From NCBI GenBank assembly GCA_035638495.1, contig DASQZW010000215.1, positions 65,528 through 129,527 on the forward strand: a stretch of 64,000 nucleotides of DNA. The letters are read 5' to 3'. The notes beneath the pieces were generated by a model. It made no database searches. It saw only the letters and a program-made list of their open reading frames with translations, and had not been told where the DNA came from. The translations under genes were made by a program, and so were the position numbers. The stretch is from CF-161 sp035638495. GTDB lineage: Bacteria; Chloroflexota; Dormibacteria; Dormibacterales; Dormibacteraceae. This document shows positions 51,205 to 59,587 of this stretch, in pieces (position 1 is the first letter of the stretch; the number at the start of each line of letters is the position of its first letter).

Positions 51205-53346
51205 TCAGATCACGAAGTGCCACACCGCGTCATCCGGCCCGGCGGCGAAGACGTCGAGGTGACCCGAGCCGGCCTGCGACACCGCGGCAGGGCCGAAGTG
51301 CCACACCGTGATGGGTCCGACCGACGTGTAGTCGCCCCACGCCGACCCGTTCCAGGACCGCCGCCAGAGCCCCTCGATCCCGGGCACCAGCACGTCGATC
51401 AGGCCCGACCCGGTCGACGCCGCTGCCGGCGAGTCCACGAGGATCCCGCCCAGCCCCTCCCAGGTCCCGGTGCTGCCGTTCCACGTCAGGTGCCAGAGCG
51501 AGTTGTCGTTGGCACGCACGAAGACGTCGGCCCGGTTGGGGCCCGGCGACACCGCGCCCGGCGCCGACGACAGCAGGCCGCCCAGCCCCTGCCAGCCCCC
51601 CCAGGCGCTGCCGTCCCACGCCTTGTGCCAGAGCGCGTTGTCCGAGGCCCGGACGAACACGTCGAGCCGGTTCGCGGCCCACGACGACACCGCCGGCGCG
51701 GAGGTGAGGTATCCGCCCAGCCCCTCCCAGGCCCAGCCGCTGCCGTTCCAGGCCAGGTGCCACAGAGAGCTGTCGGTGCCGCCGCGCACGAACACGTCGA
51801 TCCGGTTCGGGCCCCAGGACACAGCGGCCGGAGCGGACGTGACGAGGCCGCCCAGGCTCTGCCAGCCGCTCCACGACGTTCCGTCCCAGGCGTCGTGCCA
51901 GAGCGCGCTGTCCAGGCCCACGACGAATACGTCCAGGCGGTTCGTCCCCCACGAGGCCACGGCCGGGGCCGTCGCGGCGATGGCGCCGAGTGACTGGACG
52001 GTCGGAGCGGACCCGAACTCCAGCGCCAGGGCGTTCCACAGCTCGGGCGAGCCGCCGCCGAAGTCGAGGGTGAAGATCCCGGCGCCCTGGAAGCCGCGCT
52101 GGTTGACCAGGTCGTACTTGCGGACCAGCGAGAGCTGATCGTCCCAGTAGGCCTCGCGCCAGCAGTTCAGCGAGCTGTTGAAGTAGGAGGCCCACCGCTC
52201 CTGGCCGCCGGGGTCGAGCGCGTCCCGATGCGCCTGGAACGAGCTCACCGACGGATCGGACGGCAGTGTGCTGAATGTCGTGTAAGGCACCCCCGCGTAC
52301 TGGGCCCCAGGGCTGAGCACCGGCGCGTTGGCCGGCGGGTTGGGTCCGTTGACGCACCCGGCGACGCCGTAGTACGGGAGGCCCATGATCGTCTTGCTCG
52401 CCCACGGCGCGTAGTCGTTGGCGGCGCGGGTGACGTTCCAGGTGTAGTTCGGAGCCGCGCCGTCGAACGGCGACGTGGGCCCCATGCAGAGGGCGCACGG
52501 GCCGTTGCTCGTCTCCAGTCCGTACGCCATCACGAAGAGGGCGTCGACAGTGCCGGCCAGCGTCGGGACGTCGAAGAACCCCCCGGTGTCCTCGGCCGAG
52601 CTCGCGAACGTGTCCACGACCAGGTGGCCGAGGTTCTTGCTCCTGACCTTCTGGACGAACGCGGGCAGCTTGGCCCGCAGCGACTGGCCGTCCGGGCACT
52701 GCGTGTTGCTCGCCTCGTAGTCGATGTCGATCCCGTCCGCGATCCCCTGGACCAGCGGCATGACCTGGTTGATGGTGGTCGTGGTCGACGCGTCTGCGAG
52801 GGCCTGGCACGTCGTGGCGTTGTTGGCCGCAGTGGGCAGGAACATCAGCGTGAGGAGGACCCGGGCTCCCGCCGCGTGCGCGGCGTTGATCAGGTTGCTC
52901 GCCGTGGCCGACTGCCAGACCTGCAGGCCCGAATCGTTCACCAGCGAGCCGTCGGTGTTGACGTGGATGCCGAAGTACGCGACGTCGGACAGGAGCCCGA
53001 AGTTCCACGTCCGGAAGCCGACGTTCGCGTCGTCGAGGCTGGTGGCGCTCGCGAAGCCCATGACCTCGCGGTTGAGCACGGGGCTGGCGGGGGCCGCCGA
53101 ACCGGCCGTGGCCGCGCGCGTCTTCGGCCGAAGGGGGATCACGCTGCCGCGGGGCTGCTGCGGCCCGACGCTGGCCGCCGCCACCTGGTCCGACACCTGC
53201 GAGGTGATCCACGGCTTCGTGACGTCGTGGCCTCCGGTGGGCGGGGCCGGCTTCGCGTCACCGGACGCGCTGGCCGTGCCTGGCAGCAGGAGAGCGAGGG
53301 TCACCGCCAGAGCGACCGGCCGGAGACGGAGCAGGAAGCGGGGCAT
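51205..53346 (-). CDS. Secreted GH18-family glycosidase-like protein with PLL-type beta-propeller
   Basis: 713 residues; ATG 53346 has AGGAG ten bases upstream (GTG 53358 is four codons earlier). Signal peptide 1-27 (LALLLPGTASA). A GH18 barrel spans about 90-440: GFASATSLDDANVGFRTWNFGLLSDVAYFGIHVN, ADGIDIDYEASNTQC with the family DxxDxDxE motif (catalytic Glu211), DALFVMAYGLETSN, GLPYYGVAGC, GFQGAGIFTLDFGGGS. Six PLL repeats follow (RLDVFVRASDNALWHKAWDGS, then WGGWQGLGG, and so on). Probably a chitinase or spore/cell-wall glycosidase with a carbohydrate-binding propeller. It shares strand and propeller with the gene downstream. Confidence 0.87.
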   Translation of the reverse strand: MPRFLLRLRPVALAVTLALLLPGTASASGDAKPAPPTGGHDVTKPWITSQVSDQVAAASVGPQQPRGSVIPLRPKTRAATAGSAAPASPVLNREVMGFASATSLDDANVGFRTWNFGLLSDVAYFGIHVNTDGSLVNDSGLQVWQSATASNLINAAHAAGARVLLTLMFLPTAANNATTCQALADASTTTTINQVMPLVQGIADGIDIDYEASNTQCPDGQSLRAKLPAFVQKVRSKNLGHLVVDTFASSAEDTGGFFDVPTLAGTVDALFVMAYGLETSNGPCALCMGPTSPFDGAAPNYTWNVTRAANDYAPWASKTIMGLPYYGVAGCVNGPNPPANAPVLSPGAQYAGVPYTTFSTLPSDPSVSSFQAHRDALDPGGQERWASYFNSSLNCWREAYWDDQLSLVRKYDLVNQRGFQGAGIFTLDFGGGSPELWNALALEFGSAPTVQSLGAIAATAPAVASWGTNRLDVFVVGLDSALWHDAWDGTSWSGWQSLGGLVTSAPAAVSWGPNRIDVFVRGGTDSSLWHLAWNGSGWAWEGLGGYLTSAPAVSSWAANRLDVFVRASDNALWHKAWDGSAWGGWQGLGGLLSSAPGAVSPGPNRADVFVRANDNSLWHLTWNGSTGTWEGLGGILVDSPAAASTGSGLIDVLVPGIEGLWRRSWNGSAWGDYTSVGPITVWHFGPAAVSQAGSGHLDVFAAGPDDAVWHFVI

Positions 53347-53424
53347 CTTCGCGATCACTCCTATGAGATGCAGGACGGGGTGTGTCGGTTGCGGTCAGGC
53401 GCGTCGCCGGCCCGGCGCAGGCGG

Positions 53425-54084
53425 TCACCCGACCTGGCTGGGGGGAGGCACGTCGATGGCCACGCCGGTGTTGAAGGCCACCATCGTGTAGTCGAAGCTG
53501 GTCCTCCCCGTGTTCGAGCTCGCGAGGTACCGGAGCAGGTAGCCGTCGCTCACGCGTATCCAAGCTTCGAACGGATTGCCCGGCTTTGCTCTGGCCTTCA
53601 CGTGCCAGGCCCTGCCCGCCGGCAGCGCTTCCTCCCCGACCAGCACCGCCGCCGTCGCCGTCTGCCACGTGTTGACGTCCGAGGTCTGCGTCGACGGGGA
53701 GGCGTTGAACTTCGAGCCCTGACGCACGTAGTCAGTCCCGTTCCTGGTGATGACCTCCTCGCTCACGGACGTGCCGTTCGCCATCCCCTGGACCCGGAAG
53801 TGAAACGCGCTGTACGGCTTCACGACCATGTCGCCCAGACCTGTCAGCGTCAGCGTCTGGGTGTCTGTGATCGCGTGCACCGTCGCGGTGAAGTGCATGT
53901 CCTTCATCGTCGACGAGGCCGGCTTCAGTAGGATCTCGGCAGCAGTCGGTGTCGGCGTCGGCGCAGGTTTCGCGCCCGACCGCGTGCTGCTCGGCGCCGC
54001 CGGCTGAACGCATGCGACGAGCAGCACCCCCATCACCACGAGGGCGCAGCCCGCAGCGGCGCGTCCGATGCCCCCCCTGTCCAC
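53425..54084 (-). CDS. Lipoprotein, LppX/LprG-like fold suspected
   Basis: 219 residues from GTG 54084, chosen because TATCCT ends 8 nt upstream (leaderless) and the protein then starts with a textbook lipoprotein signal (RAAAGCALVVMGVLLVAC). The mature domain has a Thr/Pro/Ser linker and then KPASSTMKDMHFTATVHAITDTQTLTLTGLGDMVVKPYSAFHFRVQGMANGTSVSEEVITRNGTDYVRQGSKF, with GNPFEAWIRVSDGYLLRYLASS. This curved-sheet pattern is like LppX/LprG or outer-membrane-lipoprotein sorting proteins, which carry lipids. Family membership is inferred from pattern only. Confidence 0.75.
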   Translation of the reverse strand: MDRGGIGRAAAGCALVVMGVLLVACVQPAAPSSTRSGAKPAPTPTPTAAEILLKPASSTMKDMHFTATVHAITDTQTLTLTGLGDMVVKPYSAFHFRVQGMANGTSVSEEVITRNGTDYVRQGSKFNASPSTQTSDVNTWQTATAAVLVGEEALPAGRAWHVKARAKPGNPFEAWIRVSDGYLLRYLASSNTGRTSFDYTMVAFNTGVAIDVPPPSQVG

Positions 54085-54092
54085 GGTGGAGG

Positions 54093-54098
54093 AGGATA
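54093..54098 (-). promoter_or_regulatory. -10 box TATCCT of the lipoprotein gene
   Basis: Minus-strand TATCCT ends 8 nt before GTG 54084 and fixes that start against the upstream ATG 54138. Confidence 0.45.
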
Positions 54099-54257
54099 GT
54101 GTCGCGGTCGCGGTCGAGGCAACCGGACCGCCGCCCATAGAGCGACCGTGTAGCGCGTGGGACCTGCCGGGGTCCTCCTGACGACCACGATCGACCCGGT
54201 AGTCGTGCCGAAATTGCAGCTTCTTTTGCCGGCCGCCTGATAGAAGCAGCGTGGAGC

Positions 54258-54728
54258 ATGAGAGCTGCGGCGGTCGGTCGCGCGGGTGACTCCGACGGGG
54301 AGGCAAGTGCGAGCGGGGACGGCGCCCGTGGGGCGCGCCTGGACGTGCTCCTGGTCGAGGACGACGCCGCCCTGGCAGAGATGTACCGGATCCGGCTCAC
54401 CGTCGACGGCCACTGCGTCAGGATCACGACGGACGGGCCGAGCGGACTCGCGGAGGCGCTGGACCGACCGCCGCAGGTCGCGCTGCTCGACCTCCGGCTG
54501 CCCGGCTTCGACGGACTCGAGCTGCTGGAGCGGCTTCGCCGCGACGTGCGCGGCGCGCGGGTGCCCGTGATCGTGCTCAGCAACTACAGCGACCCGGAGC
54601 TGATCCGGCGCGGCGCCGAGTTGGGGGCGCTGGCCTACCTGATCAAGTCCCAGACCACCCCCGCCACGCTGGTCGAGACGATGTGTGACCTGCTGTCCGG
54701 CCGGCCGGCTGGTTTCGCCGGCACCTGA
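54258..54728 (+). CDS. Stand-alone receiver-domain response regulator
   Basis: 156 residues. Receiver 28-145: VEDD pocket, Asp78 (VALLDLRLPGFDGLELLERL), Ser in VIVLSNYSD, Lys in AYLIKSQTT, all intact. The first 27 residues are a disordered Ala/Gly/Asp-rich extension; the real start may be a little later. There is no output domain, so it acts by protein contact. No kinase gene is adjacent; the partner must be elsewhere. Confidence 0.85.
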   Translation: MRAAAVGRAGDSDGEASASGDGARGARLDVLLVEDDAALAEMYRIRLTVDGHCVRITTDGPSGLAEALDRPPQVALLDLRLPGFDGLELLERLRRDVRGARVPVIVLSNYSDPELIRRGAELGALAYLIKSQTTPATLVETMCDLLSGRPAGFAGT

Positions 54729-54850
54729 GCCCTTCAGCGGACGCTCGACGTACCTAGTCCGACGGCGACGTCACGCCCACTCCAGGGTTGCACCTCCCCC
54801 AGAACGTGATCGGCGGAGGCCCGCGCTGAGCCTCCGCCGAAGGAGCGTCC

Positions 54851-55372
54851 TCACGCCACCGCCCGCTCGCGAGCTTCGTGGCAGTGGCCGTAATGCGCGT
54901 AGTCGCGCCAGCGGAAAAGCATCGCAGCCAGCATCCCGACCCACATCAGCATGCCCACCGGCGTCGAGCTCGCCGCCGTGTGCGGAAGCAGGCCCGCCAG
55001 CGAGGCGGTGGCCGCAACGACCGTGGAAGCGGCCATGCCGGCCGACATCTCCACCGTGTGCTGCCAGGGGTGCCGGCGAATGGCCATCCAGGCGGCCATC
55101 CCGATGACCATCTCCGAGGTCATCAGCAGTGCCAGCGCCTCGGGCGACCGCAAGAGCGGGCCGAGCCCGAACGCCGACAGGAGCAGGCCCAGCGGCAGCA
55201 ACATGCCCACGTACATCGCGATGCTCATCTGGACGTAGTGGCCCGCGAAGCGCGCGACCTGCATCGCCGGCGCATTGGACCGGAGGGTCACCCGCGCGGT
55301 CCCCGCCGCGGCGGCGGCTCGACCTCGCAGTGACCCTCGCCTCTCTGCGGTTACGGAAACATCTGTGACCAT
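54851..55372 (-). CDS. Four-helix membrane protein of unknown function
   Basis: 173 residues. Cytoplasmic N-terminus of about 40 residues, then four membrane helices (MSIAMYVGMLLPLGLLLSAFG, ALALLMTSEMVIGMAAWMAI, MSAGMAASTVVAATASLAGLL, VGMLMWVGMLAAMLFRW) and a His/Tyr-rich tail (DYAHYGHCHEARE) that might bind metal. Met-rich helices are notable. ATG 55372 is preceded by TACGCT six bases upstream and by the shared CMCGTAG-N7-CGTAT element, so it belongs to the local LuxR-type regulon. Family not recognised. Confidence 0.75.
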   Translation of the reverse strand: MVTDVSVTAERRGSLRGRAAAAAGTARVTLRSNAPAMQVARFAGHYVQMSIAMYVGMLLPLGLLLSAFGLGPLLRSPEALALLMTSEMVIGMAAWMAIRRHPWQHTVEMSAGMAASTVVAATASLAGLLPHTAASSTPVGMLMWVGMLAAMLFRWRDYAHYGHCHEARERAVA

Positions 55373-55378
55373 GAGGGC

Positions 55379-55438
55379 AGCGTATGGATGACCCCGCGTC
55401 CGGGAATCGGGAGAAACACGTAGACCACCACGTATCTT
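55379..55438 (-). promoter_or_regulatory. Leaderless promoter with upstream regulon element (copy A)
   Basis: -10 TACGCT (55384-55379) ends 6 nt before ATG 55372. Element A, plus-strand CACGTAG-ACCACCA-CGTAT (55417-55435, about 22 bp with its tail), is centred 46 bp upstream of the -10 centre. Confidence 0.6.
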
Positions 55439-55453
55439 TCCCCGCCGCGGGGA

Positions 55454-55732
55454 TCAGTCGGGCACCGGCAGGTCGACGGCGGCCTCGAGCGACGTCAGCG
55501 CAACCTGCGAGCTCTCGCACACGATCCGCACGATCTCGGCGCTGGCGGCCTCGAAGCGGCTCAGCAGACGCTCTGGTCCCGGCAAGTACGTCGACCCCAG
55601 GTAGCGCACGAGCTCGCCCCGAGCGGTCAACCGCAGGGACGCGTCGATCAGCGCCGCCTGCATGAGGGTCAGCTCCGAGTCCGTGATCCGGGGCAGCCGC
55701 TGTTCTGCGAGGAAGAGCGTGGGTGGGGTCAT
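55454..55732 (-). CDS. Small soluble protein of unknown function
   Basis: 92 residues from ATG 55732: TPPTLFLAEQRLPRITDSELTLMQAALIDASLRL, then RYLGSTYLPGPERLLSRFEAASAEIVRIVCESSQVALTSLEAAVDLP. It looks like a small alpha/beta domain (two beta-alpha units with a Y-L-x-S-T-x-L-P-G-x-E-R-L-L-S-x-F-E-A-A-S motif), reminiscent of DUF4242-like ferredoxin folds. The leaderless TAGCCT -10 and the shared element place it in the LuxR-type regulon. Function unknown. Confidence 0.7.
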   Translation of the reverse strand: MTPPTLFLAEQRLPRITDSELTLMQAALIDASLRLTARGELVRYLGSTYLPGPERLLSRFEAASAEIVRIVCESSQVALTSLEAAVDLPVPD

Positions 55733-55739
55733 CGACCGC

Positions 55740-55800
55740 AGGCTATCGGGCCGCCCCGCCGGGCGACATCGGGGCAATCCCGTAGGTCGTCACGTATTTC
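55740..55800 (-). promoter_or_regulatory. Leaderless promoter with upstream regulon element (copy B)
   Basis: -10 TAGCCT (55745-55740) ends 7 nt before ATG 55732. Element B, plus-strand CCCGTAG-GTCGTCA-CGTAT plus TTC (55779-55800), is centred 47 bp upstream of the -10 centre. Confidence 0.6.
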
Positions 55801-55803
55801 GGC

Positions 55804-58104
55804 CTATTCGACCCAGCGGGCGAGCTGGATGCGCGAGCTGATCCCGAGCTTGTTGAGCATGTTGGTGACGTGCGTCTCGACCGTGCGGCTGGAGATGAAG
55901 AGCCGGGCCGCGATCTCGCGGTTGGTGAGCCCCTCGGCGACCAGGCGAGCGATCTCCAGCTCGCGGCGGCTGAGGACCGTGGGGGTCGTGGCTGCCGCCG
56001 GGGCCGGCTTCGGGTCCGCCTCGCCGAGGACGTAGTCGACCGCCTCCCCGGCGGACATCGCCACGCCTTGCTGGTGGGCTCTGCGAAACTGCGCCTCGCC
56101 CAACCGGCGCCGCAGGCCGTCCTCGCAGGCGCGGTGATGCGGCACGTACGGGGTCAGGAGCGGGATCGCGATCGAGTCGCGCAGACTCTGGGCACAGCCG
56201 AGCAGCGTGCCGGCACGGGCATCGTCGCGGGCGTCGGCGGCGATCCACGCCAGGGTCTCGATGAGCGCGGCGACTCCCCGGCGATCGCCGAGCGCGTGCT
56301 TGCAGACGACGCCGTCACGGGCCAGCAGTTCGGCCGCCGCCGGTTCGCCGCGGCGGCGCCGGGCCTCCGCCAGCGTGTTGAGGATCATGCCGCGCGAGTA
56401 GAGGTCGCCCACCCTCTCGCAGATCGCGACCGCGGCCTCGCCCATGTCGATCACCTCGTCGACCCGGTCCTCCTCGAGCCAGTGCTGGCACGTGTAGTAC
56501 CTCGCGACCACGCCCGTCCCGGTCTCGCCGCCGGTCTCGAGCATCGACCGGCACAGCTCGCTCACGCCTTCTCGCTTCCCCTGGACGAAGGCCGTGAAGA
56601 GCAGCGCGCCCGCCGCCCAGGATGCGACGTCGGCGCTCCCCAGCACGCCGGCGATGCGCAGCGCCTCCGCTCCATGGGCCTCTCCGGTCGCGGCATCGTC
56701 CAGCGCGCTCGAGAAGAGCGCAGCGCTGACCAGGGCTCGCGCCCGCACGCGGCTGTCGGGCTCCGTCAGCGGCAGCAGCGACTCGAGATAGCGCCGGACG
56801 TCCCGGAGGGGGCCGCGGGCCATCCAGTAGTTGATGAGCGACGCGACGATGTCGACGCCGGCAGCGGCATCGCCCGGCCCGCGGCGGCAGTGCTCCAGCG
56901 CGCTCCAGAGGTTGTCGCGCTCGCGGTGGACCGCGTCGAAGGTCTGCGGGTTCGTGTCGTCGAACGTGGACGTGGCGTGCGCCAGGCCGACCACCCAGTC
57001 GCGGTGGCGCGTCTGGACCTCGAGCTCCTCGCCCAGCTCTCGCAGCTTGCGCCGGCCGAACTCGCGGACGGTCTCCAGCATCGAGTAGCGCGGCGGCTGG
57101 ATGGCGTGGTCGCGGCGGAGGATCGAGCTCTCGACGAGGGCGGCCAGCACGCCCGGGACGTTCTCGGGCGGCGACTCCGGGTCCGAGCAGACGGCCTCGG
57201 CAGCCTCGGCGCCGAAGCCGCCGGCGAAGACGGCCAGCCGCGCCCACGTGCGGCGCTGGCGCTCGCTCAGCAGCGAGTGGCTCCAGTCGAGCGTGGCCTC
57301 CATCGTTCGCTGCCTGGCCTCCGCACCGCGCAGCACCGCGTCCGGCGCCAGCAGCTCGCGATCCAGTCCGGCCAGCAGCTGATCCACGGAGAGCCCCTCG
57401 AGGCGCACCGCGGCGAGCTCCAGCGCAAGGGGCATCCCCTCGAGGCGCGCGCAGATCTGGAGCACCGAGGCGGCGTTGGACTCGTCCATGCAGAAGCCGG
57501 GCTGCACCGCCGCGGCGCGCTCCACGAACAGCGCGACCGCGTCGGAGCCGGCGATCTGCCCCGGGCTCGACGACCCGACCGCCTCCGGCAGGGACAGCGG
57601 CAGGACGCGGTGTCGCACCTCTCCCGGCATGCCGAGGGCCTGGCGGCTCGTCGCGAGGATGCGCAGCTCGGGACAGGATCGCAGCAGGGTCCCCGCGAGA
57701 CCGGCGGCGCTGTCGAGCAGGTGCTCGCAGTTGTCGAGCACGAGGAGCAGGCGCCTCTCCCGCAGTGAGTCGCTCAGCGCCGAGAGCGACCACCGCGAGG
57801 ACACGTCGGGCACGCCCAGGGCGCTGAACACCGCCTGCGTGATCAGGAGCGGATCGTCGATCGGCGCCAGGGCGACCAGCCACGCGCCGTCCGCCAGGCT
57901 GCGCGACAGGTCGCCGGCGACGCGAAGCGCCAGCCTCGTCTTCCCCGCGCCCCCACTCCCCGTCAGGGTCAGGAGCCTGGTCGTGGTCAGCAGCCGCTTG
58001 ATCTCAGCCAACTCGTGGCGCCGGCCGACGAAGCTCGTCAGCTCCGCCGGCAGGTTGCCCGCCGTCGCCCTGGCGGTCCTCGCCGCAATCTGACGCGAGG
58101 TCAC
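55804..58104 (-). CDS. STAND ATPase/LuxR-type transcriptional regulator
   Basis: 766 residues, GTG start overlapping the MFS stop (GTGA). The N-terminal NB-ARC-like ATPase has LTSFVGRRHELAEIKRLL, Walker A LTGSGGAGKTRLAL (47-60), Walker B RRLLLVLDNCEHLLD and LRILATSRQALGMPGE. These are characteristic of AfsR/LuxR-type predicted ATPases. A long TPR-like middle and a C-terminal LuxR HTH (LSRRELEIARLVAEGLTNREIAARLFISSRTVETHVTNMLNKLGISSRIQLARWV) follow. The HTH should bind the conserved element found in three neighbouring promoters. It is co-transcribed with the MFS transporter, which could import or export its inducer. Confidence 0.92.
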   Translation of the reverse strand: MTSRQIAARTARATAGNLPAELTSFVGRRHELAEIKRLLTTTRLLTLTGSGGAGKTRLALRVAGDLSRSLADGAWLVALAPIDDPLLITQAVFSALGVPDVSSRWSLSALSDSLRERRLLLVLDNCEHLLDSAAGLAGTLLRSCPELRILATSRQALGMPGEVRHRVLPLSLPEAVGSSSPGQIAGSDAVALFVERAAAVQPGFCMDESNAASVLQICARLEGMPLALELAAVRLEGLSVDQLLAGLDRELLAPDAVLRGAEARQRTMEATLDWSHSLLSERQRRTWARLAVFAGGFGAEAAEAVCSDPESPPENVPGVLAALVESSILRRDHAIQPPRYSMLETVREFGRRKLRELGEELEVQTRHRDWVVGLAHATSTFDDTNPQTFDAVHRERDNLWSALEHCRRGPGDAAAGVDIVASLINYWMARGPLRDVRRYLESLLPLTEPDSRVRARALVSAALFSSALDDAATGEAHGAEALRIAGVLGSADVASWAAGALLFTAFVQGKREGVSELCRSMLETGGETGTGVVARYYTCQHWLEEDRVDEVIDMGEAAVAICERVGDLYSRGMILNTLAEARRRRGEPAAAELLARDGVVCKHALGDRRGVAALIETLAWIAADARDDARAGTLLGCAQSLRDSIAIPLLTPYVPHHRACEDGLRRRLGEAQFRRAHQQGVAMSAGEAVDYVLGEADPKPAPAAATTPTVLSRRELEIARLVAEGLTNREIAARLFISSRTVETHVTNMLNKLGISSRIQLARWVE

Positions 58105-59489
58105 GCGCCCGTGACCGCCTCGAGCGGCGCGGCCCGCTGGTCGATGCCGAAGCGCGCCAGCAGCAGGGCCGGCAGCAGGGCGCCCGGGACGATCACGTAG
58201 GCGAAGAAGCCGATGTACCCGGCGCTCGCGGTCGCGGCGAAGAGCGCGCCGAGGATGAGCGGCGAGACCATGGAGCCGACGTGTCCGAAGCCGTCGGTCC
58301 AGCCGGTGCCGACCGACCGAATGCGCGTCGGATAGGCGACGGCGGTGTACGTGTACATGTTGAACAGCCAGAGGTAGATGCCGGCGCTCGCGACGATCCC
58401 GGCGAGGGTGAGGATCAGCACGCTGTGCCAGGCCGCGCCAGTGCCGAGGACCAGGCACAGGCCGGCGGAGGCGAGGACGGCTCCGGCGAGAATCAGGAAC
58501 CGGCGCTCGAACCGCTCGTTCAGGCGGCCCGCGAACACCAGGCCGGCAGCACCGCCCAGGACGCTCGCGATCAGGCCTGCGATGAAGATGGACCGGGCGG
58601 GGAACCCGACGAGCGCCAGGTACAGGTTCTGGAAGCCGATCGTTCCGTAGATGAGGCCGCTGTAGCCCAGCAGCCAGCAGACGAGCAGGAGCAGGGTGCG
58701 GCCGCGGTACTCGCGCCCGAAGAGGTCGCGAACGGTGGCTCGGGCCTGCGGCGCCACGTCCCCGACCTGCGGCGGCGGCAGGCTGCCCGCCCGGACCTCC
58801 GATTCGCGCTCGAGCCTCGAGACCACCTCGTCCGCCTTCTCCCGCCGGCCGTGCGCCTCCAGCCAGCGCGGCGACTCCGGAAGGACGAAGGCGACGAGCG
58901 GAACCAGCACGAGGAGCGGACCGGCGGCCATCAGGGCGACGTAGACCTGATAGTGCCCGGGTATCAGGAAGATCGCGGGCAGGCTCGCCAGCACGGCCAG
59001 CAGGAAGACCGCGAACGCCTGGGATGTCTGGGCTATGCGGCCTCGGACCTCGCTCGGCGCGACCTCGGCCAGGTAGACCGTGTTGGTGGCGAGCACGCCG
59101 CCGATGCCCACCGCGCCGAGCCCCAGCGACACCGTGAGCAGAGCGAAGCTGCTCGTGAACGCGGCCGGCAGCGTGCCCAGGCCGCACGTCGCGGCCGCGG
59201 CGAGCAGCATGGGCTTGCGCCCGAACCGATCCGCGAGCGGGCCGAAGAGATACTCGCCGGCGACGATCCCGACGCCGGTGGAGATCACGAGCAGCAGCGA
59301 GAACTGCGCGGTGTCGAACGCGTGCTCCGGGCCCCAGATGAAGGGGTAGATCCGGGCCGCGATGGCGTCGGTGGCGACCACCAGGCCCCACCCGGCCTGC
59401 GTCACGAGGGCGAGCCGCCACAGGGTCCACGTCAGGGGCAGCCGATCGAGGCGCTGGGCGATGCTCGCGCCCTGCGCTGCCGCGACCAT
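58101..59489 (-). CDS. MFS transporter, sugar-porter/aromatic-acid type
   Basis: 462 residues, 12 membrane helices. Marks: GEYLFGPLADRFGRKPMLLAAA (motif A), YLAEVAPSEVRGRIAQTSQAFAVFL (sugar-porter-like E-x-x-P-x-x-x-R-G), PESPRWLEAHGRREKADEVV (PESPR signature after TM6), VAYPTRIRSVGTGWTDGFGHVGSM. The PESPRWL and loop point to import of a sugar or organic acid rather than drug export. ATG 59489 is preceded by TAGGGT six bases upstream. Its stop overlaps the LuxR-type regulator start. Confidence 0.88.
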   Translation of the reverse strand: MVAAAQGASIAQRLDRLPLTWTLWRLALVTQAGWGLVVATDAIAARIYPFIWGPEHAFDTAQFSLLLVISTGVGIVAGEYLFGPLADRFGRKPMLLAAAATCGLGTLPAAFTSSFALLTVSLGLGAVGIGGVLATNTVYLAEVAPSEVRGRIAQTSQAFAVFLLAVLASLPAIFLIPGHYQVYVALMAAGPLLVLVPLVAFVLPESPRWLEAHGRREKADEVVSRLERESEVRAGSLPPPQVGDVAPQARATVRDLFGREYRGRTLLLLVCWLLGYSGLIYGTIGFQNLYLALVGFPARSIFIAGLIASVLGGAAGLVFAGRLNERFERRFLILAGAVLASAGLCLVLGTGAAWHSVLILTLAGIVASAGIYLWLFNMYTYTAVAYPTRIRSVGTGWTDGFGHVGSMVSPLILGALFAATASAGYIGFFAYVIVPGALLPALLLARFGIDQRAAPLEAVTGA

Positions 59490-59495
59490 GAGGAC

Positions 59496-59565
59496 ACCCT
59501 ATCGCGAAATACGGGGACCCCTACGGGTTGTCACGGATGTGGTCGGCGCGGCCTCCGCCTAGCGT
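59496..59565. promoter_or_regulatory. Divergent promoters with shared regulon element (copy C)
   Basis: Minus strand: -10 TAGGGT (59501-59496), 6 nt before ATG 59489. Plus strand: -10 TAGCGT (59560-59565) for the 59588 gene. Element C (59506-59527) reads CCCGTAG-GGGTCCC-CGTAT on the minus strand. Its centre is 46 bp from the plus-strand -10, matching copies A and B in distance and orientation, but it overlaps the -35 zone of the MFS-regulator promoter, as an autorepression site would. Confidence 0.6.
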
Positions 59566-59587
59566 GCCTCCACAGGAGGTGCACGAA

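Noticed and set aside
49300..52000. Regularly spaced DNA similarities that could suggest a CRISPR-like or tandem repeat array
   Set aside because: The period of about 135 bases is in frame and encodes PLL propeller repeats; it is protein-driven.
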